Shown piece by piece: positions 33,430 to 43,748 of a stretch of DNA of 64,000 bases. The stretch comes from Sporocytophaga myxococcoides DSM 11118. GTDB taxonomy: Bacteria > Bacteroidota > Bacteroidia > Cytophagales > Cytophagaceae. The notes under the pieces are model-generated. The model was not told the DNA's origin and ran no database searches. It worked only from the letters and a program-made list of their open reading frames with translations. Position 1 is the first letter of the stretch. Every line of letters starts with the position of its first letter. The position numbers were made by a program, and so were the translations under genes. The stretch is taken from positions 1-64,000 of the forward strand of contig NZ_AUFX01000012.1 in assembly GCF_000426725.1 (NCBI RefSeq). Reading direction: 5' to 3'.

Positions 33430-35514
33430 TTATTTATTATTTGAATTAATTAAATCTGTAATGATGGAATATGATTCCTCAATATAAATATCAGACTGGG
33501 TCCTTTTTAACAATAGATCATTTAGTTCCTTTTTGTATGGATCAGCCTGTAATACCTGGTTTTCATAGGACGTATTTTCAACCTTAAAAGTTATTGTAGT
33601 TTTAACAATTGATTTTTTTAAAGTCTTTAATGCAACCTGACGATCATCATTGTACTTTTTGAAATCAGGTGGGTATAAGGGAACAGGTGCTTGCATCCAG
33701 TCTGAATAGGTCTTGATAAATTTGTTAAGATCCTGGAAGGCTGAATTACTAATAATTCTTTGCTGACTGCTCTTTGATAACGTACTGATTGGCAATGCAG
33801 GTAATTGCTGATAGATAATTTTCTTATTTATGGAATCATACGGAAGAGCATTGCTGTAATTGGATTCCTTGTAATCAATAACATCAAAAATATCAGGAAG
33901 TGTTATATCTGGCTTCACTCCTCTGAGTTGAGCACTTTTGCCATTAATTCTGTATAGCTTTTCAATTGTGACTTTTAAAAAACCATGAGGAGAATTTGTG
34001 TTATCTAACTGATTAGGAGTTTTGCCAACTGTTGTATCTAAAGGTATAATGATTTGTCCGCTTGCTTTGCCGTAAGTATTACCACCTACTATAACCGCTC
34101 TGTTATAATCCTGAAGCGTTGATGCTAGCACCTCTGAAGCGGAGGCGCTTGAACTATTTACCATGAGCAGCAGAGGGCCATCATAAATTGTCCCTCTGTT
34201 CATGTCTTTAAGAACACTTGTTTTACCATCTCTGTTTTTCAAAGACATAAGAGGGCCTTCATCAATAAATATTCCGGCGAGGTTCATCCCTTCATATAAA
34301 GAGCCTCCTCCATTGTATCTGATGTCTAAAATTAACCCATCAATTTTTTGCTCCTTCAACTTGATGATTTCCTTAGCAACATCATTTGCACAACCATTGT
34401 TCAGATTCTCAAACTCACTGTAAAATCCTGGCAAAGAAATGTAGCCGATTTTCTTGGAGCCTGATAGAATCAGGCCTTTGACTGTATTGTCATCATTATC
34501 TAATTTCTCTTTAATAAGAGATACTGTAAGGATCTCTCCACTTGATTTTTTTATTTTAATATTTAATTTTTGTGTATTGGATTGGCCCATGAGCTCTTCT
34601 ACTTCCTGTATGTCAGAAGCGGTGAGGTCCACTGTTTCTTTCCCTTCCCAATGGAGCTCAAGCAGCACATCATCTTTATTCAGTTGGCCTGATTTCCATG
34701 CTGGGCCACCGGGCACGAGGCTTTCTATGACGATGTTGCCGGTTTCACTTTCATCAAGGTTTATTCCAAATGAAAGTTCCTCCGAGGTTAAGAGTGATTT
34801 AAAATTTTGCCAGGTTGTCTTCGACATGTAGTTAGTATGCGGGTCGAATGCACTTGTAATTGCATCGAAATAAATCGATGCCACATAATTTTCAAATCCT
34901 TCTGGATGATCTAAGATTCTTCTGACTCTTCGTTTTTCAATGATTTTTGTTTTTTCTCTTGCCTCTGCTTCTTTTGTCAATAGATTATTTTGCCCGACTA
35001 TTGAGCAGATATTGTACATTTGATTTAACACTTCAACAGTAAGATGATCTTTCCATCTTGTTTTTATATCTTCATCGAATTCTGAAAAGGGTAAGTGGGT
35101 AGCGGTGTCTATGGAAAGTTCCTTTCCTTTGATAAATGTAATAGGCTTTGATAAAATGTCACTGAGTCCTTTCTCCGCTTCAGTCAGTCGTTGTCTGTAA
35201 ATTGGTATTACAACATCCAGAAGCTTCCATGTTTTTCCTTTTAATTCGTCATCTATTTGATTTTCAAAAGACTTAAGTATGCGTATATCCTGAGATGTGA
35301 AATAAATAGCTTCAGGATCCATCAGGTCAATTAACTTTGAAAATGATTTGCTTGAAAGCTCGTCATCCATTTGTTTTTTTGAATAGTGATTAGAACTGAG
35401 GGAAGTCTCAAGCAGTTGTGTTTCTTTTTTTAAATTGAGTGCTTGAGCTGTCACATCTGTATTCGAAGCAAAGGTTGATATGATAAAAATGGAAATTACC
35501 CAGAAGTTTTTCAT
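33430..35514 (-). CDS. Carboxy-terminal processing protease, S41 family (Prc/Tsp type)
   Basis: 694 residues with a signal peptide (about 1-23). The N-terminal helical region includes MDPEAIYFTSQDI and TRWKDHLTVEVLNQM. The PDZ domain lies near 240-330 (GINLDESETGNIVIESLVPG; PAWKSGQLNKDDVLLELHW). The protease core has IDGLILDIRYNGGGSLYEGM, the nucleophile in NSSSASASEVLAS (Ser about 455) and the general-base Lys in GNTYGKASGQ (about 481). The C-terminal extension is as in Prc. These periplasmic enzymes trim or degrade envelope proteins from the C-terminus. It is the first gene of a two-gene unit. Confidence 0.93.
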   Translation of the reverse strand: MKNFWVISIFIISTFASNTDVTAQALNLKKETQLLETSLSSNHYSKKQMDDELSSKSFSKLIDLMDPEAIYFTSQDIRILKSFENQIDDELKGKTWKLLDVVIPIYRQRLTEAEKGLSDILSKPITFIKGKELSIDTATHLPFSEFDEDIKTRWKDHLTVEVLNQMYNICSIVGQNNLLTKEAEAREKTKIIEKRRVRRILDHPEGFENYVASIYFDAITSAFDPHTNYMSKTTWQNFKSLLTSEELSFGINLDESETGNIVIESLVPGGPAWKSGQLNKDDVLLELHWEGKETVDLTASDIQEVEELMGQSNTQKLNIKIKKSSGEILTVSLIKEKLDNDDNTVKGLILSGSKKIGYISLPGFYSEFENLNNGCANDVAKEIIKLKEQKIDGLILDIRYNGGGSLYEGMNLAGIFIDEGPLMSLKNRDGKTSVLKDMNRGTIYDGPLLLMVNSSSASASEVLASTLQDYNRAVIVGGNTYGKASGQIIIPLDTTVGKTPNQLDNTNSPHGFLKVTIEKLYRINGKSAQLRGVKPDITLPDIFDVIDYKESNYSNALPYDSINKKIIYQQLPALPISTLSKSSQQRIISNSAFQDLNKFIKTYSDWMQAPVPLYPPDFKKYNDDRQVALKTLKKSIVKTTITFKVENTSYENQVLQADPYKKELNDLLLKRTQSDIYIEESYSIITDLINSNNK

Positions 35515-35620
35515 TTAGAATGATAGATTCGTCTAATCAAATTTAACAATTTTAACACGTATATTTTACGAGTCATTAATACTATATTGCTACAATATTA
35601 TCTGAAATATTACTTACAAA

Positions 35621-35911
35621 ATGAGAGAAATCAGACAACAGGTTCACGAGGGCGGAGGAATGTTTTTTATAAGAATAGGTGATAAGATATTGGCCAAATT
35701 GGAGTATTCATTAAAGTCAGAACATTTAATGACAATAGATCATACAGAAGTTGACGAAAGTCTTAAGGGCGAAGGCATTGGACATTTGTTAGTGGAAAAG
35801 GCAATTTCATTTGCAAGGTCCAATAAGATGAAAGTAATACCCTATTGTCCGTTTGCAAAGGCTATCATAGATAAGACAACGGAATTTCAGGATGTTATTT
35901 TAAAATCATAG
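35621..35911 (+). CDS. Small GNAT-like acetyltransferase (YjdJ type)
   Basis: 96 residues: FFIRIGDKILAKLEYSLKSE, then HTEVDESLKGEGIGHLLVEK (the acetyl-CoA-binding motif A) and MKVIPYCPFAKAIIDKTTEF. This is the short N-acetyltransferase family (PF14542-like). The substrate is unknown. It is divergent from the S41 protease gene across a 106-base gap. Confidence 0.87.
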   Translation: MREIRQQVHEGGGMFFIRIGDKILAKLEYSLKSEHLMTIDHTEVDESLKGEGIGHLLVEKAISFARSNKMKVIPYCPFAKAIIDKTTEFQDVILKS

Positions 35912-35958
35912 TTAAATTTCTTAAATTGTATTAACTAGGGGAAAAAAATAATATTTTA

Positions 35959-37662
35959 ATGAGAGCTATATTCGTCATTTCACTTTGTCTTTTATTAAGC
36001 CCGCTTTATGCGCAGAAAATCAACAAGGTACTAATATGGTCAGAAGAATTCGATTATTCAGGTTTGCCTAATCCTGAAAAATGGGATTATGATGCTGGCG
36101 GAAGCGGATTTGGTAATAATGAGCTGCAATATTATACTAAAGATCGTTTGGAGAATGCACGTGTTGACAACGGGAAGCTGATTATTGAAGCCAGGAAAGA
36201 AAATTATTCCGGAAAGAAATTTACTTCTGCAAGAATAAAAACTCTGGGAAATGGAGACTGGAAATATGGCCGATTTGAGGTTAAAGCTAAATTGCCTACA
36301 GGCAAGGGAATCTGGCCAGCGATCTGGTTTTTGCCAAGTGAAAGTGTCTACGGTAACTGGCCTTCAAGTGGAGAAATAGATTTGATGGAAAGTGTCGGTT
36401 ATGACCCTGACAAAGTATTTTTTACAACTCACACAGAAACTTACAATCATAAGACGGTTGGGGGCAGAGGAAGTAGTACTGAGCTGGTAGCTCCTTATGA
36501 CAATTTTTATACTTATGCATTGGAATGGTATGCAGACAGTTTAAGGTTCTATGTCAATGATGTATTATATTATTCTCTTGACAGAAAGCCAACAGATACT
36601 TATAAAGAATGGCCTTTTGATCAGAAAATGCATCTTATTTTAAACAATGCTGTAGGGGGCGACTGGGCAGGCTCTCAGGGAATTGACTCAACAATTTTTC
36701 CTCAAAAATTTGAAGTAGACTTTGTTAGAGTATACCAATTCAGTGAGGAAAAATCGGAATATGATTTATTGGTACAACAGGTAGCAGGCGGAACTGTAAA
36801 TGCATCATTTCCGAACGGAAAGGTCCCTGCTAACTCAGATCTTACAGTAGAAGCCGTACCAGCTCCTGGCTATGAGTTTATAAAATGGGAAGGAACATAC
36901 CAGGATCTTGATAATCCTCTTCAATTTAATATGGCTGTAAATACAACAATAAAGCCAATTTTCAGAAAGAAGGGAGAGATGATACAGAATGGACAATTTG
37001 ATGCAGGGTTTTTCAGATGGTCTCAGACGGTGCCTTCCAGCCTCGCATCATCTACAATTGATCAGGGAGAAATAGTATATAATATTTCTAAAAGCGGTAC
37101 CAATGCTTGGGATATACAATTTTCGCAGGATGGACTTTTAGTAGAGAAAGGCAATTCTTACACTTTAACATTTGATGTCTGGGCTAGTCAGCAAACATCT
37201 TTTACTGCTAGTGTGGGGATGAGCAAAGATCCCTGGACTGTTTATTCCGGAGCAACGCAGACAGCAGGATCTACAAAGAAAACAGTTACCTATACTTTCA
37301 CTATGTCTGCCGCAACAGATCCTGAAGCAAGGATAATCTTTGATCTGGGCAAAGCCTTGGGTAGTTTGCACTTCGACAATGTAAGCCTGGTGAAAAATAA
37401 CGTACTAAGCACGTTTAATCCTTTGGTGAAATCTAAAGTATCTGTTTACCCTAATCCTTCAGCTGATAAGATTTTAGTTGAATCAGATGTTCTTATGCGC
37501 AACATTACTATTTACAATCAATCAGGAATGATTGTATTTGATCAAAAGAACACTCGTGATTACAAAATTGAGATAGCTACAGCTGGTCTTCAAAAGGGCG
37601 TTTATATTTTAGAAATCGAAACCGGGGAAGGTATCATCAAGGAAAAGGTTATAAAGGAATAG
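35959..37662 (+). CDS. T9SS-exported GH16 beta-glucanase
   Basis: 567 residues. Signal peptide to about 19 (LYAQ). Residues about 27-262 are GH16: WSEEFDYSGLPNPEKWDYD, IWPAIWFLPSE, and the active site SSGEIDLMESVG with Glu139 and Glu144 as nucleophile and acid, of the ExDxxE form typical of laminarinases and lichenases. Residues about 270-335 are an InlB/Flg_new-like repeat (GGTVNASFPNGKVPANSDL; GYEFIKWEGTYQDLDNPLQF). Residues about 340-470 form a CBM4/9-like jelly roll (FDAGFFRWSQTVPSSLA; SYTLTFDVWAS; LHFDNVSLVKN). The last 80 or so form a T9SS type A domain (VYPNPSADKILV; KEKVIKE). Likely substrates are beta-1,3 or mixed-linkage glucans. Confidence 0.93.
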   Translation: MRAIFVISLCLLLSPLYAQKINKVLIWSEEFDYSGLPNPEKWDYDAGGSGFGNNELQYYTKDRLENARVDNGKLIIEARKENYSGKKFTSARIKTLGNGDWKYGRFEVKAKLPTGKGIWPAIWFLPSESVYGNWPSSGEIDLMESVGYDPDKVFFTTHTETYNHKTVGGRGSSTELVAPYDNFYTYALEWYADSLRFYVNDVLYYSLDRKPTDTYKEWPFDQKMHLILNNAVGGDWAGSQGIDSTIFPQKFEVDFVRVYQFSEEKSEYDLLVQQVAGGTVNASFPNGKVPANSDLTVEAVPAPGYEFIKWEGTYQDLDNPLQFNMAVNTTIKPIFRKKGEMIQNGQFDAGFFRWSQTVPSSLASSTIDQGEIVYNISKSGTNAWDIQFSQDGLLVEKGNSYTLTFDVWASQQTSFTASVGMSKDPWTVYSGATQTAGSTKKTVTYTFTMSAATDPEARIIFDLGKALGSLHFDNVSLVKNNVLSTFNPLVKSKVSVYPNPSADKILVESDVLMRNITIYNQSGMIVFDQKNTRDYKIEIATAGLQKGVYILEIETGEGIIKEKVIKE

Positions 37663-37685
37663 ATTTAATGCGGTTGAAAATATAC

Positions 37686-37729
37686 ACCAAAAAGGTCCCC
37701 TCAGATAAATTTGAGGGGACCTTTTTGGT
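37686..37729. terminator. Strong bidirectional terminator
   Basis: 18-base perfect arms ACCAAAAAGGTCCCCTCA / TGAGGGGACCTTTTTGGT between the convergent GH16 and multidomain T9SS genes. Confidence 0.95.
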
Positions 37730-37746
37730 TATAAGTTGTTTTACAA

Positions 37747-40700
37747 TTATTGCTTAACAATTCGCTTTTTCCAGGCTTGATATTCTCCGAAGACTTCCAG
37801 AATGTATATTCCGGGAAGAAGATCTGATCCAACAACGATAGATTCATTACCCTGGTGTGTGAAGCTAGTTACCTCGGATCCTTTTGTATCAATGATTTTT
37901 ATGTGAATTGTTTCTCCTACCTTTATATTTGTCTTTATTGTAAAGGATGCTGAACTGGGATTAGGATATACTGCTAGAACATCTTCATCAGATCCATTGG
38001 TCTCTGCAAATAAAATCTTGGTATATTCAAAATTTCCATTAAAGTCAACTTGTTTTATTCTATAGTAAAGACCAATAGCTTTTACCGGATCTGAAAAACT
38101 ATAATGAAATATTCCGGAAGCATTACCATGTGCATTTATTTTGCTAACGGGGATAAAGTTAATTCCGTCAGTAGATTTTTCTACAAGAAAGTAGTCGGCA
38201 TTTTTTTCTTGTGTTGTTCCCCAATTTAAGTGATTGAAACCATTATTATTCTTAAGATTGAAATATAGATATGTAACAGGGAGTGCGCAAACTTGTGTTA
38301 CGTCCTTGATCTTTGTTTCAATTTTGCCAAGCTGAATATCATCCATTGCAAAAGCAGAAGGCTTGTTGGAGGTTAGGTTGGGTACTCTTAATTCTACTGT
38401 TGTGCTTGTCGAAGTTGCCTTGTAAGTATATCCAAAGTTTGTCCAGTTTGTATTTAAAGGAAGAACAAATCTCTTAACAAAGGAATTGTTAATATAAAGG
38501 TCCAGTTTGGTTGTCTTAGCTCCAACACCATATGGTGAAGTCTCAAGTGTGTCTGGAGTGGCCTTTGTGAATTCTTTGTGAATATTTGCAAGCCAAACAG
38601 AAAAACCTAAATCATCTCCAACAGTAGTGGTAACGGTCTGACTAAAAACAACTGATTTAGAAGCGTCATATTTTCCACTTGCAGAAAAATAGTCATAAGA
38701 AGTTGCACTCCCTGTTGTATGATCTTGAACTGCTATATAGATTTTATCCTGTGTATTTGAAAATATTGCAGGACTTTTACCCACTTCATAATCTCCATCA
38801 TTGAAACCATAATTTCCAACCTGATTTGTTCTATCAGACATATTTGTTCCATTTTTTGTGGAAGATGTGTAATCTGGATTAGGAACCAGGTTTCCGCGGA
38901 CAAATTTAAACTCGGCTGTATAATTTTTTGTGTCAGCAATTGGCACTGCTGTTGTTGTTGAGTTGTTGGGGTTCGCTATAGTTGCTGAATTAGTTACAAC
39001 TGCGTTTGTAGTGTGTGTCCATTTGGAAAAGTATCCATTTGTGGAAGTTGCATTTAAAGTAAGAGTTCCGGAATTACAAACTGCCGTTGCATCAAAATCA
39101 TCACAGTCTTGAACTTCAATATCTATTGAAGATATTTGCCTTCCTGGAGAACCAAAGGAAATATCATCCATTGCAAAATCATTTCCTGCGTCGGCTCTGG
39201 AGATTTCTGATATCTTAATAGTCGCTGTTCCTGTTGTTGTTGCGGTATACTTATAGCTTACCTTTTGCCATTTGCAGGTTTCTCCGTCTATGGTAATTGG
39301 CGTAGGATTTACCAATGCATCATTAACGTAAAAATTTATCCGAGGCTGACCAGGTTTAGAAGGGTCAGTAATAAGGTAATCAGTATTATCAAATGGATCT
39401 TTACAGTCACAATATTCTGAATTTGCATTAGTAAACCAGGCTGCGAATTCATAGACTTGTCCAGCCACTAAAGAAACTTGCTGAGACCACATATAGGAAT
39501 CCGTTAAAGGAACGCCTGTCATATTTTTAGCGGCAGCATCAGTAAAGAAAAGATTTCCCGTTCCGGTTGTATGGTCAGGACAAGGTTTTACTCCTGTATA
39601 ACCATCATTGTTCGAGAGCACATAGTTATATAAAGAAAAGCTTCCATTTTGAAGCCACGTCAGACCTTTTCTATTATTAACCCCAAAGAATGTAGCAGGC
39701 GTCCCAACAACGGCACTGCTGGGATCAATAAATTTGTAATAAGAACTATAGGTAAATCCGGGGCTAGCATCCCCTACAGTGAACATTTCAAAGTCTCCAT
39801 TAATTACTTGATTTCCTACAGGTACTTCTGCATCTACCTCAAGGGTATATTTTCCGGGACCGGAAGGAAGAAATACAGGAGTTTTAGAGTTTACATCGCT
39901 TATGCCTGTAGCACCTGACCATATAATAGAGCCTGCGGTTGTACCTGTAGCTCCTAATGCATTGAGGTTGACAGTTTGTCCCAGACAAATAATGTCTTTG
40001 TTGGTTTGGGCAAAAAGTACTCTTTTATTTATAATCTCTAAGTCGCTTTTATAACAAGCTGTTTTGGCTACGTCTGCAAGCTTTTCGGCTACCCTTACAA
40101 CATATTGACCTGGCGTAGTAATATTTAGTGTATTCCCATTCTGAGCAGGGGCCGCAAGTGGCAGGTTGTCTTTAAACCACTGATAATAATAACCGTTTTG
40201 TAACGTCGCTGTAAGGGTTACTGCCGGAGATACAGGGACTTGATCTATTATATTGCTACCGGTACTGGAAGTAATGCTTGGAATGTTGACGTTTCCTGGC
40301 ACACAGCAACTTGCCGAGGCTGTTGGTGCAACAGGGACATCCACCTTATTACACATTGTTGTAATATCCCAGTCAAGAAATGCTGGTCTGTTCGTTATAG
40401 CGGAATGCGTAATGGTAGTTGTTCCAAAAGTATAACTATTGTTGAAAGATGTTGTGGGAAAGGCTACAAGTCCATCAATTGGAGAAGTTCCAGCAGGGTT
40501 GGTTCCATCACTGTATATTACTGAAATAGTATCAGCACCTGAAGCTATTTCAAGCCCCGGATTGGTAGGGCTTTCATTTACCTGCATAGGCACAAGAAAC
40601 GTCTGGTTATCACTGGTCTTAATAAGGTCACTGCATTTGAATGTATACCAGATGGAGGCACTTTTAGGAGTGGCTGTCGGACCTACCAGCACTTTTAAAC

Positions 40701-41133
40701 GATACGTCTTCGCGGCGTCACAAGAGTATATTTTAACAGGTACTGTTATAGAATTGAGCTTAAAAGCCGTTGTCGAATTCACATTGACATAATATTTTGA
40801 AGTCAGATTGGTTGTGCCTGCGGGCAATGGATATGGCGTTGAGGCTCCCGCTGAAGGCCCCCCTGTCTGATCCACCATTTTTTGATAGCTTATTGTGACA
40901 GGTGTGGATAAGACAGTTTGGTAAGTAAAATCATAACCTGTTCCATACTGTGATCCCCCTACTGTCCACTTATAATCAGTTCCGCTTACTACTGGTGAAA
41001 CAGTTAATTGAGGAGATTGATTTGGACATTGGTTTACTATTGAATATGTCTCACCTGTGCATTGTCCGAATACAGATGAATTTAAAATAGCGGTGATCAC
41101 AAGCATTACTGACCAGATCAAAACCTTTTTCAT
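37747..41133 (-). CDS. Large non-catalytic T9SS-exported multidomain protein
   Basis: 1128 residues. Signal peptide to about 23 (SSVFGQ). It has several Ig/PKD-like segments (SGTDYKWTVGGSQYGTGYDF near 48; LTATLQNGYYYQWFKDNLPL near 310; IICLGQTVNLNALGATG near 385) and two jelly-roll modules of the CBM type. The first starts NQVINGDFEMFTVGDASPGF and ends NDFAMDDISFGSPG; the second starts NLVPNPDYTSSTKNG and ends SAFAMDDIQLGKI. A fibronectin-like stretch (HLNWGTTQEKNADYFLVEKS) and a T9SS type A domain (VYPNPSSASFTIKT; WKKRIVKQ) close the protein. No catalytic domain is recognisable. It may be a surface adhesin or carbohydrate-binding scaffold; it lies between enzyme genes. Confidence 0.8.
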   Translation of the reverse strand: MKKVLIWSVMLVITAILNSSVFGQCTGETYSIVNQCPNQSPQLTVSPVVSGTDYKWTVGGSQYGTGYDFTYQTVLSTPVTISYQKMVDQTGGPSAGASTPYPLPAGTTNLTSKYYVNVNSTTAFKLNSITVPVKIYSCDAAKTYRLKVLVGPTATPKSASIWYTFKCSDLIKTSDNQTFLVPMQVNESPTNPGLEIASGADTISVIYSDGTNPAGTSPIDGLVAFPTTSFNNSYTFGTTTITHSAITNRPAFLDWDITTMCNKVDVPVAPTASASCCVPGNVNIPSITSSTGSNIIDQVPVSPAVTLTATLQNGYYYQWFKDNLPLAAPAQNGNTLNITTPGQYVVRVAEKLADVAKTACYKSDLEIINKRVLFAQTNKDIICLGQTVNLNALGATGTTAGSIIWSGATGISDVNSKTPVFLPSGPGKYTLEVDAEVPVGNQVINGDFEMFTVGDASPGFTYSSYYKFIDPSSAVVGTPATFFGVNNRKGLTWLQNGSFSLYNYVLSNNDGYTGVKPCPDHTTGTGNLFFTDAAAKNMTGVPLTDSYMWSQQVSLVAGQVYEFAAWFTNANSEYCDCKDPFDNTDYLITDPSKPGQPRINFYVNDALVNPTPITIDGETCKWQKVSYKYTATTTGTATIKISEISRADAGNDFAMDDISFGSPGRQISSIDIEVQDCDDFDATAVCNSGTLTLNATSTNGYFSKWTHTTNAVVTNSATIANPNNSTTTAVPIADTKNYTAEFKFVRGNLVPNPDYTSSTKNGTNMSDRTNQVGNYGFNDGDYEVGKSPAIFSNTQDKIYIAVQDHTTGSATSYDYFSASGKYDASKSVVFSQTVTTTVGDDLGFSVWLANIHKEFTKATPDTLETSPYGVGAKTTKLDLYINNSFVKRFVLPLNTNWTNFGYTYKATSTSTTVELRVPNLTSNKPSAFAMDDIQLGKIETKIKDVTQVCALPVTYLYFNLKNNNGFNHLNWGTTQEKNADYFLVEKSTDGINFIPVSKINAHGNASGIFHYSFSDPVKAIGLYYRIKQVDFNGNFEYTKILFAETNGSDEDVLAVYPNPSSASFTIKTNIKVGETIHIKIIDTKGSEVTSFTHQGNESIVVGSDLLPGIYILEVFGEYQAWKKRIVKQ

Positions 41134-41765
41134 AATTCGTTTAAATGTTAAATATCAGATTTCATTGTTTTAGTGAGAAGAAATGAGGCTCAATTCCCTA
41201 TTTGGGGCTTTGACATACTAATCCTCTACCTGGTAAGTACTAATTTGGGCGTGAAAAGTAAACGCAGGATTTTTATAAATTCTAATATATGGTAGCTTCC
41301 CCTTTTGAATGTCTTGGATATGACTTTCAAGGGGGAGAAAATTATATTGTAGTTATGGCAATTATTCTTGGCTGACTATTATTGAAAACTGATAATAAGA
41401 CGTAATGAAATTCTTTATTATAAGAAATTAACTTTGATTATTTCCTGATTTTATTGTTCAGATATTGTTATAACAACTTTTTAAAAAGTAAGAGTTGAAG
41501 GTATCATCATGGTTTTTTTCTTTAAATAAATGCTCTACAAAAGAAACATAAAAAAATTTAGTGTACTATTTGGCTTTCATATTGGACTGGTATTCTATAA
41601 AGGGAATGTGCAATTTCTATAGACACATTATTTAATTCTATTGAATTGAACAAAAGCAAGATGAATCTTCCTATTCATGTTAAATCGTGAATTCGTTCTC
41701 ATAATTGTTCAATTCCTGTATCATTTTTTTTTATTAAATTTACAATTCAAAAAAATTTATAATGC
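41134..41765. other. Regulatory gap between divergent T9SS genes
   Basis: 632 bases without a gene. It holds a hairpin CTTCCCCTTTTGAATGTC / GACTTTCAAGGGGGAG (41296-41337) with no T run, and an exact 11-base inverted repeat GAATTGAACAA (41643-41653) and TTGTTCAATTC (41705-41715) 51 bases apart, about 50 bases before the GH8 start. TTAAATTTAC near 41740 is a weak -7 candidate. Confidence 0.45.
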
Positions 41766-43739
41766 ATGAAACACATCTATCTTCTTAGTCTTTTATTTCT
41801 GTTAACATTTCAGGGAATAAAAGCAGCAAACATTTTTTCTAACCCTGGTTTTGAAAATGGCCAAGACTGGTGGGGGTTCCAGACTCCGGAAGGGTTAGCC
41901 ACTATTGACTATAAGTTTGCCGATGCGCACAGCGGCAATTATGCAGCCCATATTAATGTTTTGACAGCTGCAGCTAACAATTATAATATTCAGCTTAATG
42001 CACCGAGTAACTGGGCTGCAGAAAAGGGAGCAAAGTACATCATTAGTTTTTATGCCAAAGCTGATAAGGATTTGTCTATCCATGTTGCGGCTCAGGATGG
42101 ACCTCCTGGTTATACCTATAGAACCGGGTCTAATTACACTCTTAACTCTGAATGGAAGTACATCGAAATGGTTTATACATCTGATGTAGAAGGAGCAGGC
42201 GCTTTACGCTTCAACATATTTGTTGGTGCTGAAGCAGCTAATTATTACTTTGATGATTTTAACCTTGAAATCATTCCTGAAGTAGAATTAGGTACACCGG
42301 TACCTCCGACAGAAGGTGCTTACTATACAGACATCTACAGAAGTATGTTTAAGGAAATGGGTAAGTCAGAAGTGGCCATCAACAATAAAGTTGAAGCGGC
42401 TTTTCAACAACTGTTTCATGGCAGTCAAACTTCAGAAGCTATATATTTTGAGACCGGCACGGATATGGCATATATTGATGCTATTGACAGTAAAGATATC
42501 CGTTCAGAGGGTATGTCTTATGGAATGATGATAGCTGTGCAACTTGATAAGAAAGAAGAATTTAATAAACTATGGAAGTTTGCTAAGACATACATGCAAC
42601 ATAAAACAGGCCCAAGAGCTGGATATTTTGCATGGCAGGTTGATGCTTCTACTTTTGAAATCCTGGATCCGAATAGCGCACCAGATGGTGAGGAATATAT
42701 GGTTATGGCTTTGTTTTTTGCAGCAAACAGATGGGGCAATGGAGAGGGGATATTTAATTATAAAGCAGAAGCGCAGCAACTTTTATCAGATATGTTAAAC
42801 CTTGAATCCAGAAATGGTGGTGTGGTTGACCAACTTACAAATATGTTTGACGAAACTTCTAAGCAGGTTGTGTTCGTGCCTCAGGGTGATAATGCAGATT
42901 TTACAGATCCTTCTTATCATCTTCCAGGTTTCTATAAACTTTGGTCATTGTGGTCAGACACAAACAAACAATTCTGGGCTGACGCAGCGGACTCCAGCAG
43001 AACGTTTCTTTTAAAGGCAATGAATCCTAATAACGGACTTGTAACTGATTATATGACTTTTGATGGTCAGCCAAAGGTTGTTTCATGGAATACTAATTCA
43101 GGAAACTTTGCTTATGACTCCTGGAGAGTAATTTCTAACATTGCTATGGATGCACACTGGTTTGGTAATTCCTGGCATTCTGCTCAGGTAGATAAGCTTT
43201 TGTCATTCTTTAAATCACAAGGATCCAGTTATCCTGCTTTATATCACCAGGATGGAACACCAACAGACAATACACATACAGCAGCTGGTTTATATGCCAT
43301 GAATGGCGCAGGGACGTTGGCTTCAAATAATATTTTTGCTTGGGATTTTGTAGACAAACTTTACAATCAGGCTATGCCAACAGGACAATACAGGTATTAT
43401 GATGGATTACTTCAAATGCTTGGCCTGCTGCACGCTTCAGGTAAATTCAAAATCTGGAAGCCAGAAGGAGTAGTTTCTGCGATCAACAATCCAGCAAATA
43501 CTTCAATGAAACTGAATATATATCCAAACCCTGTTCAATCAGAGAAAATCTCTCTTGCTTCAGATTTAGTTCTTAATGGTAATTATGAATTAAGAGATGT
43601 TTCCGGAAGAATTTTACTTAACGGTCTTATAGAAAATGGCAAAGCTGAAGTTCCAGTTACTGGTTTACAAGAAGGGCTTTACTTTGTTAATATAAAGGAT
43701 GTAAAGAATAACTTCACAGAGAAGGTCATTATTAAATAA
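41766..43739 (+). CDS. T9SS-exported GH8, exo-oligoxylanase (Rex) type, with CBM
   Basis: 657 residues. Signal peptide to about 20 (QGIKA). Residues about 22-170 form a CBM4/9-like module (NIFSNPGFENGQDWWGFQTP; YIISFYAKADKDLSIHVAAQ; YYFDDFNLEII). Residues about 185-565 are GH8: DIRSEGMSYGMMIAVQLDKK (Glu248, general acid), GYFAWQVDASTFE, and APDGEEYMVMALFFAANRWG (Asp307). These spacings and words are those of the reducing-end xylose-releasing exo-oligoxylanases and not of endoglucanases; the assignment is from family memory. The last 75 or so residues are a T9SS type A domain (IYPNPVQSEKISL; NFTEKVIIK). It would act on xylo-oligosaccharides outside the cell. Confidence 0.9.
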   Translation: MKHIYLLSLLFLLTFQGIKAANIFSNPGFENGQDWWGFQTPEGLATIDYKFADAHSGNYAAHINVLTAAANNYNIQLNAPSNWAAEKGAKYIISFYAKADKDLSIHVAAQDGPPGYTYRTGSNYTLNSEWKYIEMVYTSDVEGAGALRFNIFVGAEAANYYFDDFNLEIIPEVELGTPVPPTEGAYYTDIYRSMFKEMGKSEVAINNKVEAAFQQLFHGSQTSEAIYFETGTDMAYIDAIDSKDIRSEGMSYGMMIAVQLDKKEEFNKLWKFAKTYMQHKTGPRAGYFAWQVDASTFEILDPNSAPDGEEYMVMALFFAANRWGNGEGIFNYKAEAQQLLSDMLNLESRNGGVVDQLTNMFDETSKQVVFVPQGDNADFTDPSYHLPGFYKLWSLWSDTNKQFWADAADSSRTFLLKAMNPNNGLVTDYMTFDGQPKVVSWNTNSGNFAYDSWRVISNIAMDAHWFGNSWHSAQVDKLLSFFKSQGSSYPALYHQDGTPTDNTHTAAGLYAMNGAGTLASNNIFAWDFVDKLYNQAMPTGQYRYYDGLLQMLGLLHASGKFKIWKPEGVVSAINNPANTSMKLNIYPNPVQSEKISLASDLVLNGNYELRDVSGRILLNGLIENGKAEVPVTGLQEGLYFVNIKDVKNNFTEKVIIK

Positions 43740-43748
43740 TTTAGCTAT

